A stretch of 64,000 bases of DNA, taken from the NCBI GenBank assembly GCA_019347575.1, contig JAHWKY010000017.1, positions 36,235 to 100,234 of the forward strand, written 5' to 3'. The DNA is from Actinomycetota bacterium. Lineage in GTDB: Bacteria; Actinomycetota; Nitriliruptoria; Nitriliruptorales; Nitriliruptoraceae. The position numbers were made by a program, and so were the translations under genes. Below, in pieces: positions 1 through 8,530 of this stretch (positions are counted from its first letter, which is position 1; every line of letters begins with the position of its first letter). The notes below the pieces were generated by a model. The model worked only from the letters and a program-made list of their open reading frames with translations. It made no database searches and was not told where the DNA came from.

Positions 1-2
1 GC

Positions 3-236
3 GGCTCCCTCAGCGTGCCGTTCGACGGCACTTCCCCGGATTGGACCCGCGCGACCGTCTCGCTCCCGGTGACCGCCGGCAGCGTCACCTTCGCGCCGAA
101 CGACTTCCTGCGTCTCAGGCTGGCCTGTGCGAGCTCGAGCACGACCAACTGCCACGTGCATTACGACGTCGACGATCCGTCGGACGCTGCCGACCGGCTG
201 ATGTCGAACCTGAACATCTCGGTGAGCACGTCGTGA
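3..236 (+). CDS. Type IV pilin-like protein, C-terminal fragment (gene starts before the window)
   Basis: The frame is open from base 3 to the stop at 234-236, giving the last 77 residues of a protein whose start lies off the left edge. The fragment is Ser/Thr-rich and polar, with two Cys (in LACASSS and TNCHVH) that could form a disulfide, as is common in the globular C-terminal domain of minor pilins. No membrane segment is visible in this part. Its stop overlaps the GTG of the next gene, which carries a prepilin signal, so the two are almost certainly co-transcribed. The pilin assignment rests on this context more than on the fragment itself. Confidence 0.5.
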   Translation, partial: GSLSVPFDGTSPDWTRATVSLPVTAGSVTFAPNDFLRLRLACASSSTTNCHVHYDVDDPSDAADRLMSNLNISVSTS

Positions 237-808
237 GCGCGGTCCCGGCCCGATACCACGATCAACGCGGGTTCACGCTCGTGGAACTGCTGGTGGTCAT
301 GGTGATCCTGGGCGTCGTAGCCGCCGCGACCACGTCCGTGATCATCGCGACACAGCGCTCGAACCAGTTCGGCGACGAACTACGCACGGTGATGGACGAT
401 GGCCGGATCTCGCTCGATCGCGTCCGTAAGGAGCTGCGTGCCGGTCGTCGGGTACTCGAGGGTTCGACGCCGTGGATGCTGCGGTGGTGGACCGATCAGA
501 ACCAGGACGGGTTGCGTCAGACCTCCGAGACCATCAACTACTGCGTCGCGCCGCTCGGTTCGACGAGCTGCGTCACCAGCGCCGCGACCGGCGAGTTCCA
601 GTTGATCCGGTGGACGGACGCCCAGACCGCCTCCGAGGCCCGCGTGATCGCCCGGACGCTGACCACGACCGAGGTGTTCGGCGGTCTCGAGGCGCCTGTG
701 ACCGCCACGCGCGTGGTGACCGTGACGTTCGTCCTCGATGTACAGGACGCTTCTGGCCCGGAGGATCTCACGATGGACGCGACGATAAGGCTGCGCAATG
801 TGGCGTAA
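233..808 (+). CDS. Prepilin-type N-terminal cleavage/methylation domain protein (minor pseudopilin)
   Basis: A 191-aa protein starting at a GTG that overlaps the previous stop as GTGA. The N-terminus is a type III (prepilin) signal: a short leader ending in Gly13, then FTLVELLVVMVILGVVAAAT, with the mature Glu5 (residue 18) that prepilin processing and assembly require. The hydrophobic helix covers about residues 14-38; the rest is a soluble domain with Cys in NYCVAP and SSCVTS. A membrane prepilin peptidase would cleave after Gly13 and the protein would join a type IV pilus or related filament as a minor subunit. No peptidase or assembly ATPase is in the window; they are probably to the left. 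An in-frame opening extends upstream to about base 41, but only the GTG at 233 places the prepilin signal at the N-terminus. Confidence 0.85.
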   Translation: MSAVPARYHDQRGFTLVELLVVMVILGVVAAATTSVIIATQRSNQFGDELRTVMDDGRISLDRVRKELRAGRRVLEGSTPWMLRWWTDQNQDGLRQTSETINYCVAPLGSTSCVTSAATGEFQLIRWTDAQTASEARVIARTLTTTEVFGGLEAPVTATRVVTVTFVLDVQDASGPEDLTMDATIRLRNVA

Positions 809-2303
809 CTACCACGAGAACGAGGACGGCGTCGCCCTCTTCATGGCACTCCTGGGCGTGATCGTGCTCTCCGGGCTGGCGATCCTGTTCACCTCCCGCG
901 CCATCACTGAGTCCCGCCAGACGGGCAGCGAGCGCGATTTCGAGAACGCGATCCACGTCGCCGAGGCTGGCGTCGACCACGTGATCGTCGACCTGAACGA
1001 CGACGATGAGCTGGTCACGTCCTTCGGCGGATCACCGCACCACTACGACGCCGACGGCGACGGCGACGCCGACAGCGCTGACCTGACCGCGACACAGGAC
1101 CAGGAAACGCAGTGGGCTGTCGACGTCGCCCGGACCTCGTGCACGCTCGTGTCAACCCAGTCGGACGGTGAGGCCTGCGGCATTCGGCCGCAGCTGGATG
1201 ACGGTACGGCCCTCCCGTGGGTCTTCGGGGTCGGCTTCGTCCCCGACCGGGCTAACCCGGTCAAGACGCGGGTGATCAAGATCGAGTGGGACAAGGGCTT
1301 CTTCTCGCCCCAACAGGCGATCCTCACCAACGGCAACCTCAACTTCGGCGGCGACATCTGCGGGGTGTCGGCAGACGTGCACTCCAACGGCACCGTGACG
1401 CTCTCGGGTGGTGCAGACACCACGTCGTGCGCCGATCCGGACGGCAACGTGACGGGATCGGATGGCTACGTACCCGCCGGTGGCTCCGCCACGGGGCCGG
1501 ACTCAGGCCACACCCCCGATACGGTCTTCACGCTGCCGCCCATCAGCGCACGCAGCGTCCGTGACGACGAGGTCACGACGCACCAGGACGAGTGGTACGA
1601 GCTCTGCTACGACGCATCAGGGGTGGGGACGGTCCGCCGTCCCTACACCGAGGACGGGGCGGGTACCCGCACGATCGTCGCGCCGTGTCAGGGCGACATC
1701 CTGTGGACGGAAGGTCAGAGCGCGCACTTCCGGGGTTGGCGGCTCGAAGCCGACAGCGGTAACCCGCCGCGTGGGGCTCCGGAACACTGGCGAGCGGGTG
1801 GCGGCGCGTTCACGCTTGAGGACGGCGTCTACTACGTCCACGAACTCAACGCGTCGGTCGAGGGGAACATCTCGGGGACCCCGCAGCTCACCGTTCTGGC
1901 CGACGGGAAGGGCGACATCAACCCGGGCGAGCGCCCAGACACGGGCAGCGGCTGCACCTTGAACGGACGCGACGACGGGAACATCTTCGTGACCGGTCTG
2001 GGGGGTGGGGACCTCAACCCGCTGCTCAAGGACCTGATGTACCTGGCGGACCGCGATATCGTCATCGCGGGTAACTCGTCCTCGGAGATCAACGGCGTCC
2101 TCGCGGCTCACGAGCAGATCGATGCCGGCGGTACCGCCGCGTACACCGGCGCGCTACTGGCCGAGGACGCCTGCAACACCTCGAGCTTCGGCTCACCGGT
2201 CGACGTCAACTCGGTGGGGGGCAACTTCCAGCTGACGCACAATGGCGACCTGCTGCTGCCGCTCGATTCGGTCGTCCGGATCACCGCCTGGAACGAGATC
2301 TGA
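798..2303 (+). CDS. PilX-like type IV pilus-associated membrane protein
   Basis: A 501-aa protein whose ATG overlaps the previous gene by 11 bp. A short charged head (residues 1-11) is followed by one membrane helix (about 12-32) and then the motif AEAGVDHVIVDL (55-66), the pattern seen after the helix in PilX-type pilus assembly proteins. Residues 83-95 are an Asp-rich run (YDADGDGDADSAD) that resembles calcium-binding loops. The remaining region of about 400 residues is polar and Gly/Asp-rich with scattered Cys, as expected for an extracellular or periplasmic domain. There is no Gly-Phe prepilin cleavage site, so it may be a membrane-anchored accessory subunit. The exact function is unknown; PilX-like is inferred from helix, motif and position. 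It ends the pilus cluster, 79 bp before aroC. Confidence 0.6.
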   Translation: MWRNYHENEDGVALFMALLGVIVLSGLAILFTSRAITESRQTGSERDFENAIHVAEAGVDHVIVDLNDDDELVTSFGGSPHHYDADGDGDADSADLTATQDQETQWAVDVARTSCTLVSTQSDGEACGIRPQLDDGTALPWVFGVGFVPDRANPVKTRVIKIEWDKGFFSPQQAILTNGNLNFGGDICGVSADVHSNGTVTLSGGADTTSCADPDGNVTGSDGYVPAGGSATGPDSGHTPDTVFTLPPISARSVRDDEVTTHQDEWYELCYDASGVGTVRRPYTEDGAGTRTIVAPCQGDILWTEGQSAHFRGWRLEADSGNPPRGAPEHWRAGGGAFTLEDGVYYVHELNASVEGNISGTPQLTVLADGKGDINPGERPDTGSGCTLNGRDDGNIFVTGLGGGDLNPLLKDLMYLADRDIVIAGNSSSEINGVLAAHEQIDAGGTAAYTGALLAEDACNTSSFGSPVDVNSVGGNFQLTHNGDLLLPLDSVVRITAWNEI

Positions 2304-2349
2304 GCCTCCGTAGACCGTAGGTGGTAGGCGGTGCGCGTGGCCGCGTCGG

Positions 2350-2355
2350 TAGGCT
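2350..2355 (+). promoter_or_regulatory. Candidate -10 box upstream of aroC
   Basis: TAGGCT fits the actinobacterial -10 pattern TANNNT and would start a transcript near 2362, about 20 nt before the aroC GTG. No convincing -35 element is seen, and such hexamers occur often by chance. Confidence 0.3.
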
Positions 2356-2382
2356 CGTCGGCCGACCGCGGCGAGGACATGT

Positions 2383-3570
2383 GTGGGCCGACTCCGGTAC
2401 CTGACGGCGGGTGAATCGCACGGTCCGGCGCTGACGGCTGTCTGCGAGGGTCTACCCGCCGGGCTGGCGGTCTCCACCGACGAGCTCGCTCGTCAGCTCG
2501 CGCGGCGCCGGATGGGCTACGGGCGCAGCCCGCGGATGGACTTCGAGGTCGACCGGCTCGAGGTGCTGGGCGGTGTGCGACACGGTCGGACGCTGGGTTC
2601 GCCGGTCAGCATCGTCATCCACAACACCGAGTGGCCCAAGTGGGAGCAGGCGATGGCGCCGGAGGCTCCCGACGATCCCGACGCGGTGCTCGCGACCGGT
2701 CGCGGCGCCCCGCTGACCCGCCCGCGCCCCGGCCACGCCGACCTCGCAGCCTCGCTCAAGTACGGCTACGACGACGTCCGCGATGCGCTGGAGCGCGCGA
2801 GTGCGAGGGAGACCGCGGCCCGGGTCGTCGTCGGGACGCTCGCGCGAACGTTGCTGGCCGAGGTCGGGATCGCGATCGTCAGCCACGTCATCTCGATCGG
2901 CGACGCGACGGTCACCGACGAGCACCGCGTCCCGGGACCGGATGAGCTGGACGCCGTCGACGAGAGTCCGGTCCGCACCCTCGACCGCGGGGGCGAGGAG
3001 CGCATGATCGCCGCGATCGACGCGGCGGTCGCGGACCGCGACACCCTGGGCGGGGTCATCGAGGTCATCGCCTACGGCGCCCCACCGGGTCTCGGCAGCC
3101 ACGTCCACTGGGACCGTAAGCTCGACACGCGCCTCGCCGCCGCCTGCATGAGCGTGCAGGCGATGAAGGGCGTCGAGATCGGCGACGGGTTCCGCACCGC
3201 CGCGCGCCCCGGCTCGCGAGCGCACGACGAGATCGAGTACCGCGACGGCGGGTTCACGCGCACGACCAACCGCGCTGGGGGAACGGAGGCCGGCATCACC
3301 ACCGGCGAGGCGATCGTCGTACGGGTGGCGATGAAGCCGCTGTCGTCGCTCCCACGCCCGCTGAAGACGGTCGACATCTCCACCAAGGAACCGGCCGAGG
3401 CCATCACCCAACGCTCCGACGCCTGCGCCGTCCCGCGCGCAGGGGTCGTGCTCGAGGCCGTCGTCGCGTACGAGCTGGCGGATGCGCTGCTGGAGAAGAC
3501 CGGCGGCGACACCGTCGCCGAGGTCACGCGCAACCTCGCGTCGTTCCTCGAGGAAGTCGCGGCCCGGTGA
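2383..3570 (+). CDS. aroC: Chorismate synthase
   Basis: 395 aa, normal length for the family. It converts 5-enolpyruvylshikimate 3-phosphate to chorismate with reduced FMN, the last step of the shikimate pathway, in the cytoplasm. Signature segments are GESHGPAL (10-17), the basic loop RRRMGYGRSPRM (41-52) and the C-terminal RSDACAVPRAG with the conserved Asp/Ala substrate-binding region. The start is GTG at 2383, six bases after GAGGAC; the ATG at 2379 is out of frame. It opens the cluster aroC-aroK-aroB-aroQ and overlaps aroK by 4 bp. Confidence 0.96.
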   Translation: MGRLRYLTAGESHGPALTAVCEGLPAGLAVSTDELARQLARRRMGYGRSPRMDFEVDRLEVLGGVRHGRTLGSPVSIVIHNTEWPKWEQAMAPEAPDDPDAVLATGRGAPLTRPRPGHADLAASLKYGYDDVRDALERASARETAARVVVGTLARTLLAEVGIAIVSHVISIGDATVTDEHRVPGPDELDAVDESPVRTLDRGGEERMIAAIDAAVADRDTLGGVIEVIAYGAPPGLGSHVHWDRKLDTRLAAACMSVQAMKGVEIGDGFRTAARPGSRAHDEIEYRDGGFTRTTNRAGGTEAGITTGEAIVVRVAMKPLSSLPRPLKTVDISTKEPAEAITQRSDACAVPRAGVVLEAVVAYELADALLEKTGGDTVAEVTRNLASFLEEVAAR

Positions 3571-4106
3571 CACGGAACATCGCGTTGACGGGGATGATGG
3601 GCAGCGGGAAGACGACAGTGGCCGACCTCGTGGCGTCTCGGATCGGACGCGAGGTGATCGACACCGATGCGGAGGTCGAGGCAGCGGCGGGGCGCAGCAT
3701 CAGCGAGATCTTCGCGACGGAGGGCGAGTCGAGGTTCCGCGAGCTCGAGCGTGACCTGGTCGCCGAGGCGTGCATCCGAACCGACGTGGTGATCGCGCTC
3801 GGCGGGGGCGCCGTGCTCGATGACCGCAACGTCGAGATGCTGCGCAAGAGCGCCTGGATCGTGCTGCTCGACGCCCCGGTCGAGGTGCTCGCCGAGCGCG
3901 TCGCCAACGCGACAGGTCGGCCGCTGCTGCATGCCGGCGCGGCGCTCGCGGACATCTGGGAGGAGCGCGAGGCGCGTTACCGCTCGACCGCTGATGCGAC
4001 GGTCGATGCCACCGCCCCGCCCCCCGAGGTCGCGATGGCGGTGCTCGACGCGGCCGTCGCCGCCGGCGACGTGCTGTCGGACGCCGAGCGCGCGGCACTA
4101 CCCTGA
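3567..4106 (+). CDS. aroK: Shikimate kinase
   Basis: 179 aa, starting at a GTG that overlaps the aroC stop (GTGA). It phosphorylates shikimate at O3 using ATP. The P-loop GMMGSGKT is at residues 9-16. Conserved shikimate-binding elements follow: the DTDAE segment (Asp of the DxD-like motif), FRELE with its Arg, the glycine triplet in ALGGGAV, and the lid Arg in ATGRPLL. Family length and motif spacing are normal. It lies between aroC and aroB, the standard actinobacterial order. Confidence 0.95.
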   Translation: MTRNIALTGMMGSGKTTVADLVASRIGREVIDTDAEVEAAAGRSISEIFATEGESRFRELERDLVAEACIRTDVVIALGGGAVLDDRNVEMLRKSAWIVLLDAPVEVLAERVANATGRPLLHAGAALADIWEEREARYRSTADATVDATAPPPEVAMAVLDAAVAAGDVLSDAERAALP

Positions 4107-4143
4107 GGGCCGCCCCGTCCGTTCCCGAGCAGGCGTCGCGTCC

Positions 4144-5229
4144 GTGAGCATCGTCCGGGTCGAGCTCGGGGAGCGCTCCTACCAGGTCCTGGTGGGACGC
4201 GACCTGCTGGCGGGACTGGACGAGCTCGCGATCCTGCCGGCTTCGGCACGCCGGGCGGCGATCGTCACCCAGGAGCCGAGCGCGGAGCACCACCTCGAAC
4301 CGGTGCTCGGGAGCCTGGTCAGAGCGGGTCTGGAGGTCCGCACGCACCAGGTTCCGGACGGCGAGGGGGCCAAGACCCCCGACATCTGCGTTGGCCTGTG
4401 GCTGGCGCTGGCCGAGTGGCCCCTCGGCCGTGACGACGTCATCGTCGCGCTGGGGGGCGGCGTCGTCGGGGATCTCGCCGGGTTCATCGCCGCGACGTGG
4501 CACCGTGGCATCGCCCTCGTGCACCTCCCCACGACGCTGCTCGCCCAGGTCGACGCCGCCATCGGAGGCAAGGCCGCGATCAACCTCGCGCTGGGCAAGA
4601 ACCTCGTGGGCGCCTTCCACCAGCCGATCGCGGTCGTCGCGGACGTCTCGACCCTCCAGACCCTCGCGCCCCGCACCCTCATCGAGGGCTTGGGTGAGGT
4701 CGTCAAGTACGGGCTCATCCGGGACCCCTCCATCCTCGACACGTGCGAGCAGCAGGCCGACGCGGTCACCGCCGGCGAACCTCACGTGCTCCAGGACCTC
4801 GTCGAGCGTTCCGCGGCCGTCAAGGCCGCCGTCGTCGCCGCGGATGAGCGCGAGTCGGGCGAGCGTGCCCACCTCAACCTCGGCCACACGTACGGGCACG
4901 CCCTCGAGGCGGTGACCGAGTACCACGGGCTGCTGCACGGTGAGGCCGTGTCCATCGGGACGGTGTTGGCTCTCCGGCTCGGTGTCCGGCTCGGCATCAC
5001 GCCGCCCGAGATCGCGCAGCGGGGGGAGGCTCTGCTCGAGCGGCTCGGGCTACCGGTCCGCGCCCCGGCCCTCGACCGTGCCGACATCTGGGCGGCGATG
5101 CTCCGTGACAAGAAGGCGGACGAGGACGTGCGCTTCGTGCTGCTCGCGGACGTCGCGCAGCCGGTGCTCGTGACACCCCCGGTCGACGCGGTCGACGCCG
5201 TCCTGGACGAGGTGGAGATGACGCTGTGA
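4144..5229 (+). CDS. aroB: 3-dehydroquinate synthase
   Basis: 361 aa. It cyclises DAHP to 3-dehydroquinate using NAD+ and a divalent metal. The NAD-binding segment GGGVVGDLAGFIAATWHRG lies near residues 103-121. Metal ligands are expected in GLGEVVKYG (Glu, about 184), HTYGHALE (His, about 247) and LLHGEAV (His, about 264). The GTG at 4144 gives a start (VSIVRVELGERSY) like other AroB proteins; the frame is open further upstream but that would run into aroK. The 37-bp gap after aroK shows no obvious promoter, and the end overlaps aroQ by 4 bp. Confidence 0.95.
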   Translation: MSIVRVELGERSYQVLVGRDLLAGLDELAILPASARRAAIVTQEPSAEHHLEPVLGSLVRAGLEVRTHQVPDGEGAKTPDICVGLWLALAEWPLGRDDVIVALGGGVVGDLAGFIAATWHRGIALVHLPTTLLAQVDAAIGGKAAINLALGKNLVGAFHQPIAVVADVSTLQTLAPRTLIEGLGEVVKYGLIRDPSILDTCEQQADAVTAGEPHVLQDLVERSAAVKAAVVAADERESGERAHLNLGHTYGHALEAVTEYHGLLHGEAVSIGTVLALRLGVRLGITPPEIAQRGEALLERLGLPVRAPALDRADIWAAMLRDKKADEDVRFVLLADVAQPVLVTPPVDAVDAVLDEVEMTL

Positions 5230-5663
5230 AGATCCTGCTCCTGCACGGCCCCAACCTCAGCCAGCTCGGCAGCCGCGATCCCGAGCAGTACGGCAGGCTG
5301 ACGTTGGACGAGCTGGTGGCGACCGCGACCGACGAGGCTGCGAGCGTCGACGCCGAGCTCGAGCACGCCGCGTTCGAGTCCGAGGGCGACCTCGTCACCC
5401 GGGTCCACGCTGCGCGGTCCGACGGCAGCGAGGCCGTGATCATCAACCCGGGTGCGCTGACCCACTACAGCTATGCGCTGCGCGACGCGATCGACGTGCT
5501 CGACGTGCCGTGCATCGAGGTGCACCTGTCGAACGTCCACGCGCGCGAGGACTTCCGCCGCCGGTCCGTCGTCGCGGCGGCGTGCGCCGGATCGGTCGCG
5601 GGGTTCGGGGCGCTGGGCTACCGGTTGGCCGTGAGAGCGGCGGCTGACCTGGCACGCGCATGA
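5226..5663 (+). CDS. aroQ: 3-dehydroquinate dehydratase, type II
   Basis: 145 aa, typical of the dodecameric type II enzyme, which removes water from 3-dehydroquinate by anti-elimination. Visible are the start motif LLLHGPNLSQLG, the catalytic Arg and Tyr in GSRDPEQYG, INPGALTHYSYALRDA, and the catalytic His in EVHLSNVHARE. The segment normally written QSNHEGEL is AFESEGDL here, so usual polar residues before EG are replaced; the mycobacterial enzyme also varies there. The ATG overlaps the aroB stop and the stop overlaps the next ATG. aroE, aroA and the DAHP synthase are not in the window. Confidence 0.94.
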   Translation: MKILLLHGPNLSQLGSRDPEQYGRLTLDELVATATDEAASVDAELEHAAFESEGDLVTRVHAARSDGSEAVIINPGALTHYSYALRDAIDVLDVPCIEVHLSNVHAREDFRRRSVVAAACAGSVAGFGALGYRLAVRAAADLARA

Positions 5664-6754
5664 GGGGAGCACGCCGCGACCGCCTGCGGGCGCGCTTCGA
5701 GGACGTGGAGGTGGACGCGCTCGTCGTCACCGATCTCGTCAACGTGCGCTACCTGACCGGGTTCACCGGCTCCAACGGTCGACTGGTCGTCGGACCCAGC
5801 GCCGACGCTGACGTGCTGATCACCGACGGCCGCTACGAGACCCAGGCCGCCGCCGAGGTAGGTGAGCTCCGTGTCGTCGTCGTTAGCTCTCGTGGCGTGG
5901 TCGACGAGACGGTCGAAGCGGTGCAGAGCGTGCAGCGGTGTGGGTTCGAGGCGGGGACCTTGCCCTGGCAGGCGGCCGAGGACCTGCGCGAGTCGTTGGC
6001 CGAGGAAGAGGTCGAGGCGGTCGCGGTCGAGGACGAGGTCGAGGAGCTGCGTCAGGTCAAGGACGAGGCCGAGATCGCCACCCTCCGGGCAGCGTGTGCC
6101 GTCACGGTGGACGCGCTGACGGCGACCCTCGAGCGCGTCGACGTCGGCATCACCGAGCGCCGCTTCGCCTTGTGGCTCGAGGCGGCCATGCTCGAACGTG
6201 GCGCGGAGGACCGGGCGTTCCACACCATCGTCGCGTCTGGCCCCAACTCCGCCATCCCGCACCACCGCGCTGGCGAGCGTCCCTTCGCGAAAGGGGACCT
6301 GGTGAAGGTGGACTTCGGGGCGCGGCTGGACGGCTACCACGCGGACTGCACGCGCACGTTCGCGCTCGGCGATCCGCTACCCGAGCTGGTCGACGTCCAC
6401 GCGATCGTCGTCCGCGCCCAAGCGGCGGCCGTGGCCGCCGTCGTTGACGGCGTCGAGTCCAAGGCGGTCGACGCCGCCTGCCGCGACATCATCGAGGAGG
6501 CGGGCTACGGCGAACGCTTCGTCCACGGCACCGGGCACGGTGTGGGCCTAGCTATCCACGAGGCCCCGCTCCTGGGCTCCGAGGCGACTGGTACGCTCAG
6601 GCGTGGCATGACGATCACCGTCGAGCCGGGCATCTACCTCCCCGGTCTCGGCGGGGTCCGGATCGAGGACACGGTCGTCGTCGCCGACGACGGACCGCCC
6701 GAGGTCCTCACCGCGACCCCACCCGATCTGCCGCGCGACCTGCTCGTCCTCTGA
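5660..6754 (+). CDS. M24 family Xaa-Pro aminopeptidase / dipeptidase
   Basis: 364 aa, with a creatinase-like N-terminal domain (about 1-130) and a pita-bread catalytic domain (about 135-364). It should release N-terminal residues preceding proline, or cleave Xaa-Pro dipeptides, in the cytoplasm with two metal ions. The five ligands are visible: two Asp in VKVDFGARLDGYHADCTRTF (about 217 and 228), His in HGTGHGVGLAIHE (about 294), Glu in TVEPGIY (about 322) and Glu in RIEDTVVV (about 336). Its place between aroQ and efp is the common order in Actinobacteria and Firmicutes. The ATG overlaps the aroQ stop (ATGA). Aminopeptidase and dipeptidase cannot be told apart from sequence alone. Confidence 0.9.
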   Translation: MRGARRDRLRARFEDVEVDALVVTDLVNVRYLTGFTGSNGRLVVGPSADADVLITDGRYETQAAAEVGELRVVVVSSRGVVDETVEAVQSVQRCGFEAGTLPWQAAEDLRESLAEEEVEAVAVEDEVEELRQVKDEAEIATLRAACAVTVDALTATLERVDVGITERRFALWLEAAMLERGAEDRAFHTIVASGPNSAIPHHRAGERPFAKGDLVKVDFGARLDGYHADCTRTFALGDPLPELVDVHAIVVRAQAAAVAAVVDGVESKAVDAACRDIIEEAGYGERFVHGTGHGVGLAIHEAPLLGSEATGTLRRGMTITVEPGIYLPGLGGVRIEDTVVVADDGPPEVLTATPPDLPRDLLVL

Positions 6755-6785
6755 CGCGTCGCGCCGATGCCCTGAAGGGACACCG

Positions 6786-7339
<554 letters not shown>

Positions 7340-7343
<4 letters not shown>

Positions 7344-7774
7344 CCGACACCCCCGGGCAGCGACCTCACACGTTCCAACCAGCGGTCGCCCGTCGGCGCG
7401 CGCTCGACGTGCTGTTCGAGGCAGACGTCCGGCGCGAGCACCCCGTCGACACGCTCCAGCGGTTCCGAAGTGATGAGGATCCTGCGCTCGACCCGTTCGG
7501 TCGCGACCTCGTGCGGGGCGTCGGTGAGCACCTCGCCGAGCTCGACGAGATCATCGGCCGGCACTCGCGAAGCTGGAAGGTCCCGCGCATGCCAGCGGTC
7601 GACCGCACCATCCTGCGCATCGCCACCTACGAGCTCATCCACCACGCGGGTACACCGGCCGCGGTGGTCATCGACGAGGCCATCGAGGCGGCCAAGGCGC
7701 TGTCGACCGACGACTCGCCACGGTTCATCAACGGTGTCCTGGAGGCGATCCGGGGCGAGGTTCGGGGCGGCTGA
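7340..7774 (+). CDS. nusB: Transcription antitermination factor NusB
   Basis: 144 aa, all-helical NusB fold. It binds boxA RNA with S10 (NusE) during rRNA transcription. Recognisable segments are ARRRALDVLFEAD, MPAVDRTILRIATYEL and VVIDEAIEAAKALSTDDSPRFINGVL. The GTG at 7340 overlaps the efp stop (GTGA) and aligns with other NusB starts. efp-nusB followed by pyrR is a well-known actinobacterial order. The rRNA operon at the end of the window is a likely target of its activity. Confidence 0.95.
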
Positions 7775-7838
7775 CGGAAACGCGCGTGGAGGCGTGTTGT
7801 CGTCGCGATGAGGTGGCGGCCGGGCGGGGCGGCGGTGG

Positions 7839-7867
7839 TCGACGGGGGTGGGGGCACGGGGTACGCT
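7839..7867 (+). promoter_or_regulatory. Promoter of the pyr operon
   Basis: A -35-like TCGACG (7839-7844) and a -10 TACGCT (7862-7867, TANNNT) are exactly 17 bp apart. The predicted start is near 7874, just in front of the PyrR-binding hairpin, so the transcript would begin with that structure. This makes the promoter assignment firmer than the sequence match alone. Confidence 0.6.
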
Positions 7868-7878
7868 GGCGCGACCTT

Positions 7879-7915
7879 CCCTTTAACGACCGGTCCCGTG
7901 AGGCCGGGAAGGGAG
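7879..7915 (+). promoter_or_regulatory. PyrR-binding RNA hairpin overlapping a Shine-Dalgarno sequence
   Basis: The RNA can form a lower stem CCCTT (7879-7883) with AAGGG (7909-7913), an asymmetric bulge TAACGA on the 5' side, and a 6-bp upper stem CCGGTC (7890-7895) with GGCCGG (7902-7907). The stem is capped by the hexaloop CCGTGA (7896-7901), which matches the CNGNGA loop consensus of PyrR-binding sites. The SD of the leader ORF (GGGAG, 7911-7915) is partly in the 3' arm. PyrR bound with UMP/UTP should stabilise the hairpin and hide the SD, as in mycobacterial PyrR-dependent translational repression. No terminator hairpin typical of Bacillus attenuation follows. Confidence 0.85.
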
Positions 7916-7919
7916 CTAG

Positions 7920-7979
7920 ATGCAGCGGCTGCTGCGCCAGTACGCCCGTCCGCGCCGACCGAGCCAGGTCCGGCAGTGA
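7920..7979 (+). CDS. Leader peptide of the pyr operon (19 aa)
   Basis: ATG at 7920 follows GGGAG by four bases and opens a 19-codon ORF ([19 protein letters not shown]) ending at TGA 7977-7979. The stop overlaps the pyrR GTG (GTGA at 7976-7979), so ribosomes finishing the leader can restart on pyrR. pyrR has no good SD of its own outside this ORF. The peptide is Arg-rich and probably has no function beyond coupling pyrR translation to the PyrR-controlled SD. It is seen in sequence only; the coupling is inferred. Confidence 0.7.
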   Translation: MQRLLRQYARPRRPSQVRQ

Positions 7980-8530
7980 CGGGCGTTCGTGCTCCGGGCC
8001 GCGAGGTGCTCAGCGGCGACGACGTGGCTCGCGCCCTGCGCCGGCTCGCCCACGAGCTCATCGAGCGCCACCCCCAGCTCGACGATCTCGTCCTTATGGG
8101 CATCCGCACCCGGGGCGTGCACCTGTCGGAGCGACTCGCGCTCCTCCTCGAGGAGATCTCGGGGACCGAGGTCCCGCGCGGCGAGCTCGACGTGACGCTC
8201 TACCGCGACGACATCGGACACCGCGGCCCGCTCCCGCTGGGCCGGACCCACTTCCCGGTCGACATCGACGGCCGCACCGTGGTGCTCGTCGACGACGTGC
8301 TCTACACCGGTCGCACCATCCGCGCCGCGATGGAGGCGGTCTTCGAGGTCGGACGCCCCGCCGCGATCCGGCTCGTCGCGCTGGTGGATCGCGGCCACCG
8401 CGAGCTGCCGATCCGGGCCGACCACGTCGGCAAGAACCTGCCGACCGCGGAGGACGAGGAGATCCGCGTCCTCGTCGACGAGGTCGACGATCGCGACGGT
8501 GTCATCATCGTCGAGGAGGGTGACGAGTGA
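7976..8530 (+). CDS. pyrR: Bifunctional pyr operon regulator / uracil phosphoribosyltransferase
   Basis: 184 aa from the GTG at 7976; an upstream ORF extension to 7808 would run through the promoter and hairpin and is rejected. PyrR binds the hairpin just upstream when UMP is plentiful and may also have weak uracil phosphoribosyltransferase activity. The PRPP motif [17 protein letters not shown] lies near residues 101-117, and [15 protein letters not shown] and [11 protein letters not shown] are family signatures. It is the first enzyme-length gene of the operon and overlaps pyrB by 4 bp. Confidence 0.95.
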   Translation: MTGVRAPGREVLSGDDVARALRRLAHELIERHPQLDDLVLMGIRTRGVHLSERLALLLEEISGTEVPRGELDVTLYRDDIGHRGPLPLGRTHFPVDIDGRTVVLVDDVLYTGRTIRAAMEAVFEVGRPAAIRLVALVDRGHRELPIRADHVGKNLPTAEDEEIRVLVDEVDDRDGVIIVEEGDE

